From Liopterus haemorrhoidalis (taxonomy: Eukaryota > Arthropoda > Insecta > Coleoptera > Dytiscidae), in the NCBI GenBank assembly GCA_963971575.1, contig OZ020625.1, positions 17,142,829 through 17,206,828 on the forward strand: 64,000 nucleotides of DNA, written 5' to 3'. The notes under the pieces are model-generated. The model saw nothing but the letters and a program-made list of their open reading frames with translations. It had not been told where the DNA came from and searched no databases. Position numbers and translations under genes: made by a program. Position 1 is the stretch's first letter. Every line of letters starts with the position of its first letter. Below are positions 1-12,138 of the stretch, one piece after another.

Positions 1-820
1 ACCGAACTTACACTATATCTCAAATCAGTTTGAAATAAATCGTGAGAAACTATTGCACACGGAAAAAAACACACATGAAAAAATACACACACGGCAAAAA
101 GGGCACACGGAAAAAAGCGTACTTACACTATATCTCAAATCAGTTTGAAATAAATCGTGAGAAACTATTGCACAGTAAAATTTAATTGTTTCCCCGCTTT
201 AATATATTGCGTTCACATTTGAAATAAAAAATAATAAAGCATTTAAAAAATAATAATAAAGAAAAAAAAGTCCCATTTTTCTTACTTACTTTCATCAAAA
301 CCAAATATTTTTTAAAATAATTATTTTTCTGCTAATAATAATTTTAATCAAAAATGTCGAATATCACGGAAGGATAACGTTTTCTGTGTTTTGTTTCGTA
401 AAAAAACCGATCCGTGTATTTCACAACTAAATTAATAATTGTGAAGTGATTTTTTAATGAAAAAAACAACTGTCATTTTTACTAATTTATTGTCAACACT
501 CAAAACAAAAATTCACAGCACACTACTGTCCAATACATAAACAATAATTTCTTACAATTCTATCAATTATTATAAAAAGTGTTCGTAGAATATTCACTAT
601 TATTGCATCTTATAATAATTATAAAAAGTGTTCGTAGAAAATTCACTATTATTTCATCAACAATATATTTTAAACAATTTTGACATAAATAATTAACATA
701 TGCGCGCCTCTATCGGGGAATGAAGAAACGACCGGTCGAACATACGAACATACAAACAGGCGTATTATATTATAGGATATTTGCATTTCATTTCGATACA
801 AGTGAAAGGGTACAAATCTA
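1..820. repeat. Intergenic AT-rich DNA with two short direct duplications
   Basis: No gene is visible. A 54-bp segment at 6-59 recurs at 120-173, separated by an A-rich spacer with CACACGG words. A unit of about 50 bp containing AAAAAGTGTTCGTAGAA is repeated at about 566-615 and 616-660. The rest is AT-rich and unassigned. Confidence 0.6.
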
Positions 821-1727
821 TCTATATATATAAAAGGCAGTGTCCTGACTGACTGACTGACTGACTGACTCACTCATCACCGCCCAGCCCGAACCCCTGG
901 GCCCAGAAACTTGAAATTCGGAGAGTATATTCCCTTCATGACGTAAGCACCCACTAAGAAAGGATTTTTCGAAATTCCACTCCTAAGGGATGAAAAGGGG
1001 TGAAATGTGATTTCACGAATTCCTTAATATCTCTTAGGGCCGATGGGATATCGACTTAGCTTTTGCTTACAAGTATTACCCATACAAATGCCGAAAAACC
1101 AATTTCAGGATTTTGCCCTAATCAACCCCTAAAGGGGTGAACCTACAATCGGGGTGGATTATACATCCCGTTGTATTTCCTGTGTTCGTTTAGTTGCAAG
1201 ATTACTTTTTGGCACATAGGTGTCTTTTTAAAATATGTCGAAATGGTATTGACAGTTTTTTGAAATTTCACCCCTAAAGGGTGAAAAGGGGTGAATTGTG
1301 ATTTTAAGGATTCTTTAATATCTCTTAGGACCATTGAGATATCGACTTGGTTTTTACTTACAAAGGTTACCCATAAAAATATAAAGTTATGTCAAAATTA
1401 TACCCTAATCAACCCCTAGAGAAGAATTATAAAACTCTTCGCATTTTCTTCGTTTGTTGAGTTATAATATTCCTTTTAACATATATATGTCTTTCTAAAA
1501 TGTTTAAACAGTTTTACAGTTTTTTTTTACTCAGTAGTTCGAGCCCTATATAGTGTAAAAGGGTATAATGTTTTTTCATGGTTTCCTCAATATCTCTTAG
1601 GACAGATGAAATATCGACTAGATTTTTGCCTACAAAGGTTACCCATACACATGTTTAAAAACAAACTGAGGATTTTAAACTAATGCGTCCGTCAGTATAC
1701 CGTAGCGAAGCACGGGTACTCAGCTAG
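821..1727 (+). mobile_element. Non-autonomous Helitron
   Basis: It begins with TC after an A (820) and ends with CTAG (1724-1727) followed by T (1728), the A^T insertion rule of Helitrons. Just before the end is a hairpin, CCGT (1700-1703) with ACGG (1712-1715). The head continues TCTATATATATAAAAGGC and then a TGAC run. Inside, a module of about 300 bp with AATATCTCTTAGG and ATATCGACT is repeated three times with divergence (about 950, 1257 and 1550). No coding capacity is seen. Confidence 0.85.
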
Positions 1728-1831
1728 TATTATATATAGGGTACAAACGTACTAAACCTGACGTCACATTTTTTGTGTAACGTTTCAAGTGACGCAACTG
1801 CACTGTTTCGCCGATTTCCCTATAGTAAGAG

Positions 1832-2066
1832 TTGTAGGTATTTTTTGGATTTCCACCGAAATAATATAATGTTGTCAGTTGAGTATAGTTTTTATTTCAC
1901 TCAATTCGAGCATTATCAAAACTATTTTTCATTATTTTTTTCAACAATCAGCTTTGATAATGCTCAAATTGAGCGAAACTAGTCAACCGTAACTACAATA
2001 AAAACTATACTCAACTGACAACATTATATTTATTCGGTAGAAATCAAAAAAAAAAAAAACCTACAA
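1832..2066. mobile_element. Foldback MITE
   Basis: The ends are TTGTAGG and CCTACAA. The two halves are largely reverse complements over about 100 bases, for example TTGTCAGTTGAGTATAG near 1872 against its complement near 2015, so the strand can fold into one long hairpin. No ORF. A target duplication was not resolved. Confidence 0.7.
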
Positions 2067-2279
2067 TAATGGTTCTCGGTTTAGGTCAATTTAGTTAAAT
2101 TTAAGCTTTTCCTAAATGATGTTCTATGTTCAGCTGAGAACAAATTCGGCTGCTATATGATGTTCATGAAATAAAAATATTTTAACAAATTATAAGATTC
2201 ATAAGTTAATTTTATTTTTAAAAACAGTGTTAAATATAAATTTTTTTCTAATATTTAAACATTTTAACATATTTTAAAG

Positions 2280-2285
2280 TTTATT
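2280..2285 (-). promoter_or_regulatory. Candidate poly(A) signal of REC8
   Basis: AATAAA on the minus strand about 110 nt downstream of the REC8 stop codon, in AT-rich DNA with no other feature between. Other AATAAA-like words occur nearby, so the choice is tentative. Confidence 0.4.
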
Positions 2286-2397
2286 CAAGTTTATAACTAA
2301 TAATAAAATATTAAACAATACTAAATAACTGTATGTTAAATATATAATAATTTAAAAATAAATCAATCATAAAAAAAGTTTAAGTTTCCAAGTAAAG

Positions 2398-5300
2398 TTA
2401 AAGTCGAGCTCCTGGATATATTTTTTCCAATTCTAGAGAGTCTGGTTTGGACTCCATCACAACATAGCCTTTGCTCTGGAGATCTATAATATAATTATTT
2501 TTACACATAAGCATTTCGAATAATCAGAGTGACTCTTGAAAAAACCCCAACTACAAGTTATTTATTATTTTGTAAATAAATGGTCGCCATTTTGAAATGG
2601 TTAAAATTAAAGTATGATATTTTGATATCCTTTTAAGCTGATTTAATTTACTTCCAAGAAAAAAAAAAAAAGTAAGTACCGATTCCCTATACTAGATAAA
2701 AATTTGAAACAATTTCCGCTGAAACCGGAAGTGATACAGAATTCTTATTCTATGGTCTATTTCAAAGAAGAAAAATGTGTGTAAGAACATAGGAGCTGTT
2801 TATCCTTGCTTCTGATTGGTTTAGATCGTCATCCCTATTACACTGTTAAAATATTGTTTTTAGTCCAAGTTGACAGATGTTCAGTGTCGTACATTGGAAA
2901 TATATATTATTTATATTATTTAATTTTTTTCATATATTTTGTTATTATTTACATATTTAGACTTTTATTTATATTCTTGGCGTAGATTTTATGGAGAAAA
3001 TTCTGCATGTAATTTGTTTTTACGCAATTATATATTTTTAAGGTTATCTGACATATAAATATTTTTTGACACTTGACAATTAACAGATCAAAGTAGAGGA
3101 CTAATGTGAGGCCAAAAGACAGCCCAGCTGATTGTGCCCAAAGAAGAAGTTATTGATATAATTTTTAGACCTTCATATATACATATATTTTTAATTTTTA
3201 TTTACAATAATTATTTAAATAAGAAACTTTAGCTCTGAAAATATATTGTTTGTTTTATTGCTTTATTTAAATTATTTTAGCCAAATCTCTCTTTTTATAT
3301 ATAGTACATAATTTTTAAAATTAATATTTTTTTAACTCTTTCATATTTCCCATTAAACTGAATTTATGTCGTATAAATAACGTAAGTGTATTATCTGCCT
3401 TGTTTATTTCAATATCTGTTTAACCTTTTTTAAATTAAAAAAAAAGAAAAATCAGTTGCTAACCCAGTTACTACGACAATGCCCTAGTTTTAAGTTATTT
3501 TAAATTTTCCGCTATACTGTATTTATCCAGTGTAAATCGTACTCGGTTCGCAGCGCTATCTATTTTTTTTTTTTTTTTTATTTGAAATAGACCATAGTTT
3601 AACTTTTCTTGTGAAGAATTTTTTGTGTGAGTTATTCGAGGTGCGGCGTTTGAAACAAACAGCCTGTATACAGTAGCTAGGTATTATTTAGTATAGGCAG
3701 GTAGGTAGGTACTTACTGAGCAAGTGACTGAAGGTGACGGCGAGTGTAGCTCTGTTGAGGGGAACGCACAGCTCCTCGATAGTTATCGCTGCTCCATCGT
3801 TCTCCTCGAACAACCGTCTTAATTTATCGAGCGTACTCTTGATTCTGTAAACAAGTCATTGTTCCTCATATGTTAATAATGTAACCGTATGAAACCAAAT
3901 GAGTTACCTCTGTGATTCGGTGGCTATGGCGGCTGGGACTGGGTCTGGGAGCGGTGTCGAGGTGTGAATGCGAGGCTCGGCCGGCCGCGAGTAACTGGAG
4001 CGAGTTGGGCGGCCGCTCGTTGGCGACTCCCTGGTGGGGGGGACCGCCTGAGCCTGCTCATCCGGCAGGGGCATCGCTATGTCCGCCTGCTCGAGCTGCT
4101 GTCTCTCCACCAAGAGCATTGGACCACAAATCTCCCTCTCAATCGATTCGATATCAATCCTAACAATAAATAAATATTAAATATATGTACATGGTATAAT
4201 CTGTCTCATTTTGTAATACGAAACTTGATCTGGTTATTTTGGTGACTGTTGTGGCGTAAATAGACTTTTATGGAAACATGTGAACTTGTAAATCTGGCTT
4301 ATAAATATTTGGTTAAGTTTTATTATATCGAGGTTATATTCACTCAAAAACTATATATGTCAGATAACAAATTGACATGTCAAAATTGCGATTGACATGT
4401 CAAAATTATGATAGACATGTCAAATATTTTGAAAGGTGCCACTTCAGAATTACCACCCTAAGATGATATTTAAAATATACAACATAAAAAAAGAAATTTC
4501 CCTCTTAGTTTCGTATTACAAAATGAGACAGATAATATAGGTAACCCCTTTTAAGATTGCAGCGCCAATGTGGCAAAATCGGAACTAACTAAATCAACAA
4601 TAACAATTTTTTGATATATGGACAATACGTTGTAATCTGACATTTAGAAAGGATTTATTAATATTTTTGTCTTGATTTATGTGTTCTTAATAAATATCAC
4701 ACTTATGCCAAACAAATACAAAATCTAAAAATCCAAATAAATGTAACACGTGTGTCAGAACAATAACAAAATTGTCTATTTGGCTATTTCAATATAATTC
4801 CGCCAGATAGAGTTTCTCTTATGATTATTTGCCTATTGTGATTACAAAGTACTTAAACAAAATACCTTATAACAAACTATTATTGAAAAAGACAATAACG
4901 TGCTATATTACGTTGACAATTTCAGGATATGTATTTATAATTTACCATAATCATGAAAACGTACCTATAAGCAGTTCACTTTTGTAAGAACAAACTAAGA
5001 GGAAATTTTGTTTTCAATAGTTTGTACCTTTGAAACTGTATGTCATGTTGGTATTACAGAAAAATAATTTGAAAAGTCAGATTATAAATATGTCATTTAA
5101 AAAATATCATTTGTCATATTTCATTTTGAATAGTGACATCTTAAATATCTTGTAAATATAATACTAACCTAAAATAATACAAACATAACCCAAAACTGTA
5201 AAGCCATTTTTACAATCAAGTTTATAAAAGTCGGTAATACACTATAAAAATCACCAAAATAACCAGATATAATTTGTTCTTACAAAAGTGAACTGCTTAT

Positions 5301-8300
5301 ACAATATATGTCCAAAAAAAAAAAAAAGTACAAAAATATGAAAGTTATAAAAATTTATTAAGTCATATCAAAAAATATATCAAAGAAAAATTGTTAATTG
5401 TTAGTTGTATAGCAACTTTAGTGTATAGCAACGTAGAAATGTACGTCTTCGTGAACATATACGTAGACGTAGACGTAGAAACATTCACTTGGAATATTAA
5501 TATTTTTATATTTGTACGTGTTCGTTTTGACTTAATCCTGGTTTCCAATTGACGTAGACGTAGAATTTGACGTCCTAGGTCAATTGGAAAGCAGGCTTAA
5601 GTCGATGATAATAATAAAAAATGTACCTCGATAACTCAATAGATTTGTCCTGCTGCAAGGTGTGGGAGATGTGCCCCAGGTGTGGGCGCTGCATGGGCGG
5701 GCGCAGGCTCGCCTCGGCGATGAGCGGCTCCGGCAGGTGGGACTCGTGCACGGCGGTGACGGTCCTGCTGGCGACGCCCGGCGCCCCCAGCACCTGGGAG
5801 ACGCCCTCCTCGGCGGCCCCGGGCCCCAGCAGCCCGGCCACCACAGCCAGGATGTCCGTGTTCGCCCTCTCACTCACCTCACTACGTGGGGACACGGACA
5901 TCCTGCCGAACCGTTCAATTCGAGAGTTGTTGAATAATTCAACACTCTAAAAAATAAAAACAAAAATGATGTCAAGTGTGAATTTTCTAGGGCTTCGAAC
6001 CGGAACTGAACCGAAAACCTAAAAAAGCCGTTATTTTTGTCGGAACAAAAACCGGAACTAAACCAAAAAAAAAATATCGTTTTATTTAGGTTCAGATAAT
6101 GTTTATGGGAGTGAATATAAAATACATTTTATTTAAGATTATTTTTTAAACTGATGAGCAGAAAAAATCGTAATTTTTGGGGGGGTTGAAGCGTAGACCC
6201 CCCCTGGCAACGGCCTTGGTATGATTATTACAAAATAAGGAATAAAATGTTCTTCGACTATTTCTGAAATACATTTGACATTTTCTGAAATCAAATTGAC
6301 TAATCTGAAGTACAATTGATCTTTTCTGAAATAAACTTGTTCTTTTCTGAAATACAACTGGAAGAGGTGTAGTTTAAAAATAACAAAAATACTTCTAGTA
6401 CAATTTTAACGTTTTCTTAGCGGAACTAAAAAATGTTAGGAAGCGGTTCTAGAGAAATGGTCCGAACCGACAGAATCCCATCACTGGTTGTAAGTAAGTA
6501 AGTAAGTAAGAGTTTCTTCCTTATATGTAGGTATATGAAAGATTAAAAATGAATGTTCACCATGAGCCTCTCGAGGGTGATGCGGCGATTCAAGACCTCG
6601 ATATTGCGGTTCCTGCGCGTGAGGGGGGGCCTGCGGCGAGGTCGCCTGGGTGTCGGCGGCGGCATCTCTCCTGCCGGGGGTGGCACCGCCTCGGCAGGAA
6701 CTGCAGGAGCCTCCATTGGCCCTTCCGGCTCCATCTCCGGAACTTCTACCTCTACTGGACAACAAACAATATTCAAATTTAGAATCAGCTGTGGCCACCA
6801 CAGGATCGACCGCCATCACAAAGTACTTGCATAAAATACATTCTAGCAGCAGAGTAGAAATAACTTGGCGTAATATTTTCTAACAGATATATTATTTATC
6901 ATTATCATGGAAACGTTACATATAAGTATGAAAAAATAGATAAATAGAAAAAATTTAGAAAATTTTTTCAATTTTTTTTCGTTTTATGAAAAAATGTGTC
7001 AAATAAAAGTTGTTGGAAATATTTTTTTGTTGCTAAATATTCGCAAAAATCTTAAAATCGACACGAGTAAACTTCCATTTCTAGTCAACCGAATTTTACC
7101 AAAAGTTGATCAACTCGTGCCATTGATTTCAAAAGCTTTAATATGAAGTTTCATAAAAATCCTTTTAGCCGAATTTGCTCTGCACGTGTACACGGACAGA
7201 CGGACGGACAGACAGACGGACGGACGGACGGGCGGACAGACAGACAGACCGACAGACATCATGCTAAAAATAGTCAAAACGTTATGTAGGGACCTCAATT
7301 CGTGGAGATCCATCGAAATGTTAAAATCGGTATGATCACAATACCTCCCTTATATACGTTGGCGGTCGGTAAAAAAAATATAAAAATAAAATAATAAACA
7401 ATGGCGAGAACGATTTACATATAATCCGTCTCAATTTGTAATACGAAACTAGATCTGGTTACTTTGGTGACTGTTGTGGTGTAAACAGACTTTGGCGTAA
7501 CCGTGTGAACCAATACTATGATAATATTATAAATGTATTGTCAATATACAACATAACAAATGAACTTTCCCTGTTAGTTAGGTATTACAAAATGAGACAG
7601 ATAATACTACAAATACAGGGTGATTTTTAAATGATGCAATTACATAACAGGAATTCACTGCAAATTTTATGCCAACTGCTAAAGATGATAGTCTAAATTA
7701 CACGATGAAAATGAACCGTTGTTGGTTATCTCTGCATCAACATTGAACTAAAATATGTCAAACTTGTTTGAAATTTGTATTTTACAAAATTATTAAAAGT
7801 ATTAGATGCATTAATTAATACGCAATGACAATCATTATATTTTTGTTTGGAAACAAATTTAAGCACAAAACAAGCCTTAGAAATATAATTAATTTCCTTA
7901 AGGATATCAGATTACAAAAGGTCCGTATTCCGTATATTAAAAAGTTATTATGTACATTACATTAGTTCCAACTTTGCCACCTTGGCGCTGAAATCGTAAA
8001 AAGATTTACTGATAGTGGAGAAATTTGATAGATATCCAAGGAGCTGCAGACCTGTAAAATAGTTTGTTACCTGGTTCGGGTGCGTCAGTTGTAGTGCGTA
8101 AAGTCTGTCTTTTCTGCACTGGCGGTGACATTGGGGAGACCACTCCATGTTCTTCCACGTTCACATTCACATCGATATGAGTCGGTGGTTTACGGGATTT
8201 TTTCTTGGCGGGGCCGTCTTCTGCTTCAGTTTCTTTCGCTCGTTTCTCCCCAATTTCACGAAATTCTTCAATGATAGTCCTAAATCATAAGTGATAACAA

Positions 8301-9343
8301 ATTCCGGCTAAGTACAAATTAATAATCATAAATTTCGATAACTTATTTATAATATTTTTCTTTAAGCAACGTGTTGCCGCTAACGAACAAAACAAGAACT
8401 AAAACTTACGTATGCGCAAGAATTTCTTCTATAGTAGGCTCACAAGTTCGTGCGCCAAATGCCATCAACTGCAAATCAAAATTGCCAGCATCTCCAAAAC
8501 CTTCCTGCAGAAAAAAAAAGACTTAAAATAGTTGCAAAAAGAGTGCAAACATTTATATAACTGACCTAATAATTGCTGATACTTCTATAGCTTATTTGCT
8601 AATTGTATATCTATAGCATTATACGTACCTCTGTTTCTTGCAGAAGTGTTTTTTGTCGAAACGGAATCTCCTCCCGCATTGTAATCTGTAGATCATGTAC
8701 GCTTATTTGTTGGCTCTGAAGATTGAACGTTGCAAGTTGTCCTTCAATTTCTTCAATACCCACATCTTCCAGCGCAGGAGGTTCTTTCGCAGTTGATTTT
8801 CTAGGTTTTGTTGTAGTTTTTCGTTTCTTACGTACTGGCGCTTCTTCATCTTCCGAATCAGATCTAGTTCTAATAAAAATCTTATTATAACGAACATTAA
8901 AAAATTAAATCAACTCACCTTTCTTCAAAAACTAAAGGACGTCTTATAGTAGTCATAAACGAGATGATATTTTCTGTAAAATAAACTGTGTAAAGTGATT
9001 GTAAAAAATTTTTTAAACAATTTCATACTTTCAAATATAATCACTTGTTGTCGATGACATAAAACAGTACCATATATAAGATGTGTAGCGAGTTTTAAAG
9101 AAAATCTCTCCCTTGGTACTTGTGATTCTGTGTTTAAAACATCAATTATATCGGAACTGCAAAAAATTCATTAACCATAACTACAGAATATGTTTTTTTA
9201 TTTGTAACATACCATATTCGAGCAATATTTAAGTCTGCGATAGCAACTGGAGAGACTTTATTAATTCCATAAGTGGCTACAATCCACACAATGGAGAATT
9301 TTCCTCGCTTTTTGCGACATAATAAATCTAGATCGTAAAACAT
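2398..9343 (-). CDS. REC8: REC8-type meiotic cohesin kleisin, 11 exons, 612 codons
   Basis: Kleisin subunit of meiotic cohesin, which closes the SMC1-SMC3 ring, holds sister chromatids together and is cut by separase. Exons in transcript order: 9343-9213, 9156-9029, 8973-8919, 8869-8629, 8504-8410, 8279-8071, 6754-6561, 5946-5627, 4159-3908, 3844-3717, 2483-2398. All junctions are GT-AG, the phases match throughout, and the sum is 1839 nt including TAA. The Rad21/Rec8 N-terminal domain (residues 1 to about 105) starts MFYDLDLLCRKKRGKFSIVW and carries RFSLKLATHLIYGTV, which binds the SMC3 side. Residues about 105-540 are a charged, proline-rich linker with the EGFGDAG motif. The C-terminal winged helix (542-612) has ITIEELCVPLNRATLAVTFS and ends YPGARL. 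ATG 9343 is preferred to 9349 because the family starts MFY. The RPRFSL-like stretch favours REC8 over RAD21; RAD21L cannot be excluded. Introns hold several transposons. Confidence 0.88.
2753..3594. mobile_element. TA-duplicating MITE in the last REC8 intron
   Basis: Inverted ends TGGTCTATTTCAAA and TTTGAAATAGACCA are flanked by TA (2751-2752 and 3595-3596), as for Tc1/mariner-type insertions. It is 842 bp without a recognisable transposase, and lies between REC8 exons 10 and 11. Confidence 0.75.
4196..4536. mobile_element. MITE family A, copy 1 (REC8 intron)
   Basis: Ends read CTGTCTCATTTTGTAATACG and the reverse complement near 4510-4531, continuing with GAAACT. Further copies lie at 7420-7606 and 44780-44945. 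The internal words GATCTGGTTATTTTGGTGA and CTAAGAGG are shared with the MITE at 4968-5299. Confidence 0.75.
4968..5299. mobile_element. MITE family B, copy 1 (REC8 intron)
   Basis: Inverted ends TAAGCAGTTCACTTTTGTAA and its complement, flanked by TA duplications (4966-4967, 5300-5301). A near-identical second copy is at 51720-52057, so the family moved recently enough to keep high identity. Confidence 0.85.
6783..7370 (-). mobile_element. Head-plus-unit composite repeat, single-unit copy (REC8 intron 6)
   Basis: Read on the minus strand it starts ACCGACCGCCAACGTATAT near 7370, passes a GTCTGTC/GTCC tetranucleotide tract (7195-7255), AAACTTCATATTAAAGC and GTTTACTCGTGTCGATTTTA, then a single copy of the 150-bp unit, and ends GTGGTGGCCACAGCTGATT at 6783. 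The last 20 bases match the terminal unit at 50717-50735 exactly. The element ends 29 bp upstream of REC8 exon 7. Confidence 0.75.
7420..7606. mobile_element. MITE family A, copy 2 (REC8 intron 6)
   Basis: Ends ATAATCCGTCTCAATTTGTA and TACAAAATGAGACAGATAAT, with the same internal GATCTGGTTACTTTGGTGAC as copy 1 but shorter. The rest of this intron up to 8070 holds no recognised element. Confidence 0.7.
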
Positions 9344-10020
9344 CTTCACACTATATTTTCAAGACGATTTATTCTTTTATTTAGAAATAAATAGAGCTAA
9401 AAATATTTACACATGTAAATTAACACATTATGAAAATAACTGATTATTTTTATTCAAATTACTTGCGTATTTCTGGAAATATTAATATTTTTATAAGAGC
9501 GATTTGCACTTTTACTACTCTGTAACACAAAATTCTATGGACTGCCACACTATTCAAAAGACAACACCTGATTGGTTGGTTGTGCATTCTTCCAAAAATT
9601 ACAACCAATCACGTAACGTGTTACTAAAGTATACTTACGAGCAAAACTTAAACTTCTAAAGCAATTTTTAAATACGATTTATTTCTTTATTTTACCACGA
9701 AACTCTTTCAAAATACTTGCCAACATACAATGATACATTGTTAATAGAACTGTGTATTTTTATTACTCTTACCTATGTATTTCTTGAGATATGTGCAGTT
9801 TAATCACAAGAAATTGGAACACATTATCGTATTGGAAACTGGTTTCATTGGTTTGTCAAGGCAGCCATTTTGTCACAAACCCAATCAGAAACCAGTTGTT
9901 CTAAAATTATTATTCAAAACAGAACCGCGAAACGAATTAACAGCATATTTAGATATTTAACGCCAATTAATGGTAAGTAATCGAATAATTAAACACAAAA
10001 CTTGTTTTAAAATCATAAAT
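9344..10020. promoter_or_regulatory. REC8 upstream region with CCAAT motifs
   Basis: No exon is recognised. On the REC8 side there are CCAAT-type words in both orientations (GATTGGTTGG near 9570, CAACCAATCACG near 9602), 230-260 bp upstream of the start codon, which could belong to its promoter; this is inference. An inverted repeat with AACTGGTTTCATTGGTTTGT (9837-9856) and its imperfect complement (9877-9899) lies farther out. Confidence 0.35.
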
Positions 10021-10179
10021 TATTTTATTTCATCAATATTCACAATTAAATTGACATAGAACATCATTAAAAGCTTTTAATAAATTGAGGCAGTAAAAAT
10101 GAAGTTTTAATGTAAAACAAACTAAAATCTTAACACACAGCAAAACATTTAAAATAGTTTCTAACACTATGTATTCAAT

Positions 10180-10746
10180 TTATAACTTATAAATTTCAAT
10201 TCCAGAAGGAAAACATTTCACTTGTTGACCTCGAACCGTAGAATTTTCATTCTCAAAACCTCGACTAGGAAATTCTATGATATTAGTTTTTTGAGAGATA
10301 TTAACACTAGTTTTAATAATTTCTATAGGGCCTAAGGTTTTAGAAACATTTGTACTTGAATCATTTTTAGAACTATCGCAGGAAGAACTAGATGAATCAT
10401 TAATATTTAAAGTTGTGAACGTACCATTGTAATTATTCGAAGATATGTTTGTTTTAATATCAATTTTGTTTTGTAAAGTGAGGTTTGGGGTATTTTGATT
10501 AAATTTAGTAACATTATGGTTTGATTTTAAGTCAGTTTTGATTATTTCAACTGAATTTGTTTCCATTTTTTTTTTTATTCAACAGTTCGTATTTATGTTT
10601 TGGACTTAGTTTATGCTTTTTTAAAGTCGAAGCTTGACTAAAATGTACATCACAATCTGGACAGTAAAACGGTCTGGTTCCCGAATGTCGTTCTTTGTGT
10701 CTTTTCAACAACGATAGCTGTGAAAAAACTTTAAAACAAAAATCAC
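10180..10746 (-). pseudogene. 3' part of a C2H2 zinc-finger gene, truncated and frameshifted
   Basis: The minus strand encodes the end of one finger (CFKVFSQLSLLKRHKERH), a full second finger (YCPDCDVHFSQASTLKKH) and a Ser/Asn-rich tail ending EIYKL. The frame breaks at an 11-A run (10566-10576): one A fewer would join KYELLNKKK to METNSVEIIK. The first cysteine of the upstream finger is missing exactly where NUP43-like sequence begins, so the 5' part is gone. It could be a truncated gene copy, a 3' exon at a rearrangement point, or an assembly join. The parent gene is not recognised. Confidence 0.6.
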
Positions 10747-11141
10747 CGGTGCTGGCCGGGGACGAGGAGGGCTCGTTGACCGCCTGGGACCTCCGCAACA
10801 ACACCTACCCCGTCACACTGCTGAGCGCACACACCGAGGCCGTAACGGAGATTCAGTTCCACGCCAGCTACCCGGATCACATGTTCAACTGTTCCAACAG
10901 CGGCGAGATCTGGCACTAGAAAACCTTGAATCCATCCAGGCATCCTAAACTGTTGAATTTAGAGGCGAAAACGGTTAATCCATGGTTTAGTAATGAAAGT
11001 ATTAAGACGAAACTGGAGGTGTTTTCTTTAATGCCCAGGTTGTATCAACCTGTCAACTGTTTGGACTTGGATAAGAATAGAGCCCTGTGTGGAGGGGACA
11101 ATGAAGCTGGTTATCTTATTAATAATATTTTAGTTATGTAA
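10746..11141 (+). pseudogene. NUP43: NUP43 C-terminal part with a premature stop
   Basis: NUP43 is a WD40 subunit of the Nup107-160 complex of the nuclear pore. The translation carries the family pattern: GDEEGSLTAWDLRN, then HASYPDHMFNCSNSGEIWH, and after one in-frame TAG (10917-10919) KTLNPSRHP, NPWFSNESIKTKLEVFSL and CLDLDKNRALCGGDNEAGYL, ending in TAA at 11139. The TAG stands where the WD repeat normally has Trp after His (TGG to TAG). The 5' half of the beta-propeller is absent. The first 170 bases are GC-rich and the rest AT-rich. It starts without a splice acceptor, directly against the zinc-finger fragment. A pseudogene copy or a misassembly is more likely than a working gene. Confidence 0.75.
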
Positions 11142-11276
11142 ATTTTTATAAAGACAATGACGTCACCTAACAATCAACGACAAACAAATATACATATAGC
11201 TCAGTCGCTGAAACAGCGCAGTTCGTCATTTTGCGTCATAACTTCAATGACAAACTTAGTGGCGCCGAATATTCTC

Positions 11277-11692
11277 TTACTGTGATGGTAATGATTTTAT
11301 TTGAAACGGTATAATAAATATTCTTTCCTTAAAAATACAATAACAACAGAAGACAGTTCTTCCACTTATATCCAATACTATTAAAATACTAACTAAAATT
11401 AAATTAATTGTCTTAGGGACCAACATGGTCCATATTGTTAAGCAATAAAGGTCTTTCATTAAATATATAAGGGCGTATGATACAGATCTATGGACGGTGG
11501 GGTCAACGTAAGATTCGATAAGCCATTGTATTCCTCCAAGTAAAGCACCCGCTACACTACGATCTCTCTTGTAGTCGGGCATTTTGAACCAGTACCACGT
11601 GCTGAAGGACAAGAAATGGCAGATTAAAGGTAAGATGATCCACCACCATGGACGGACGGATAGAGCAAGGGCGACTGGTGCGGATCGACAAC
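11277..11692 (-). CDS. Terminal exon of a multi-span membrane protein, possibly XK-related
   Basis: An open frame runs on the minus strand from a splice acceptor (TTTCAG, exon start at 11692) to the stop at 11277. It encodes about 137 residues with at least three hydrophobic stretches: ALALSVRPWWWIILPLICHF, the segment SYALIYLMKDLYCLTIW, and INLILVSILIVLDISG. The Trp-rich second-span pattern and overall spacing recall XK-related (XKR) scramblase-type proteins, but this is a weak match by eye. Upstream exons would lie above 11700 on the minus strand and were not found. It could instead be another polytopic protein or a relic. Confidence 0.4.
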
Positions 11693-11934
11693 CTGAAATG
11701 TAACAACTATGTACTTAAAACAATATTCCAGTCAGAGTTGAGTTATATACTAGTATAGTGTTTAAGTCGAACGACACTGCACTTGATGATAATAATAATA
11801 AATCTTGTAACAGTCCTTCCCTGGCTGACAGAATTGTCATAGTTACAATTAGTGATATACATCTAGTGGGCATTGAAACAAGTGAGTGTCAAAATATGAT
11901 AAATGTCAAAAATCAAGTGATAAATATTAACTGA

Positions 11935-12138
11935 TTAATGTCGGGTTGCTAACGTAAGAGTTTTCTCTAACTCAAATTACGTTAGGCGCAAATAGCCTTT
12001 GTTGCTGTGCGCCAAAAATTTTAACTAACTAACTCTAACTCAAATTAAAATCATTTGTTTTTATATGTTGCAACATACAAAAACAAATGATTTTAACTTG
12101 AGTTAGGGATAGTTCTTACTTTAGCAAACGGCCATTAA
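11935..12138. mobile_element. Hairpin MITE family C, copy 1
   Basis: Inverted ends TTAATGTCGGGTTGCTAA and TTAGCAAACGGCCATTAA, with a strong internal hairpin around AAAATCATTTGTTTTT (12047) and its complement (12081). A shorter copy is at 52665-52794. Bases 11696-11934 contain nothing else recognised. Confidence 0.7.

Noticed and set aside
5580..5950. Several overlapping Arg/Pro/Ser-rich frames on both strands
   Set aside because: They are shadow frames of GC-rich REC8 exon 8; only one frame continues the gene in phase.
9775..9960. 61-codon open frame on the plus strand
   Set aside because: It overlaps an inverted repeat, has no recognisable family pattern and no splice context.
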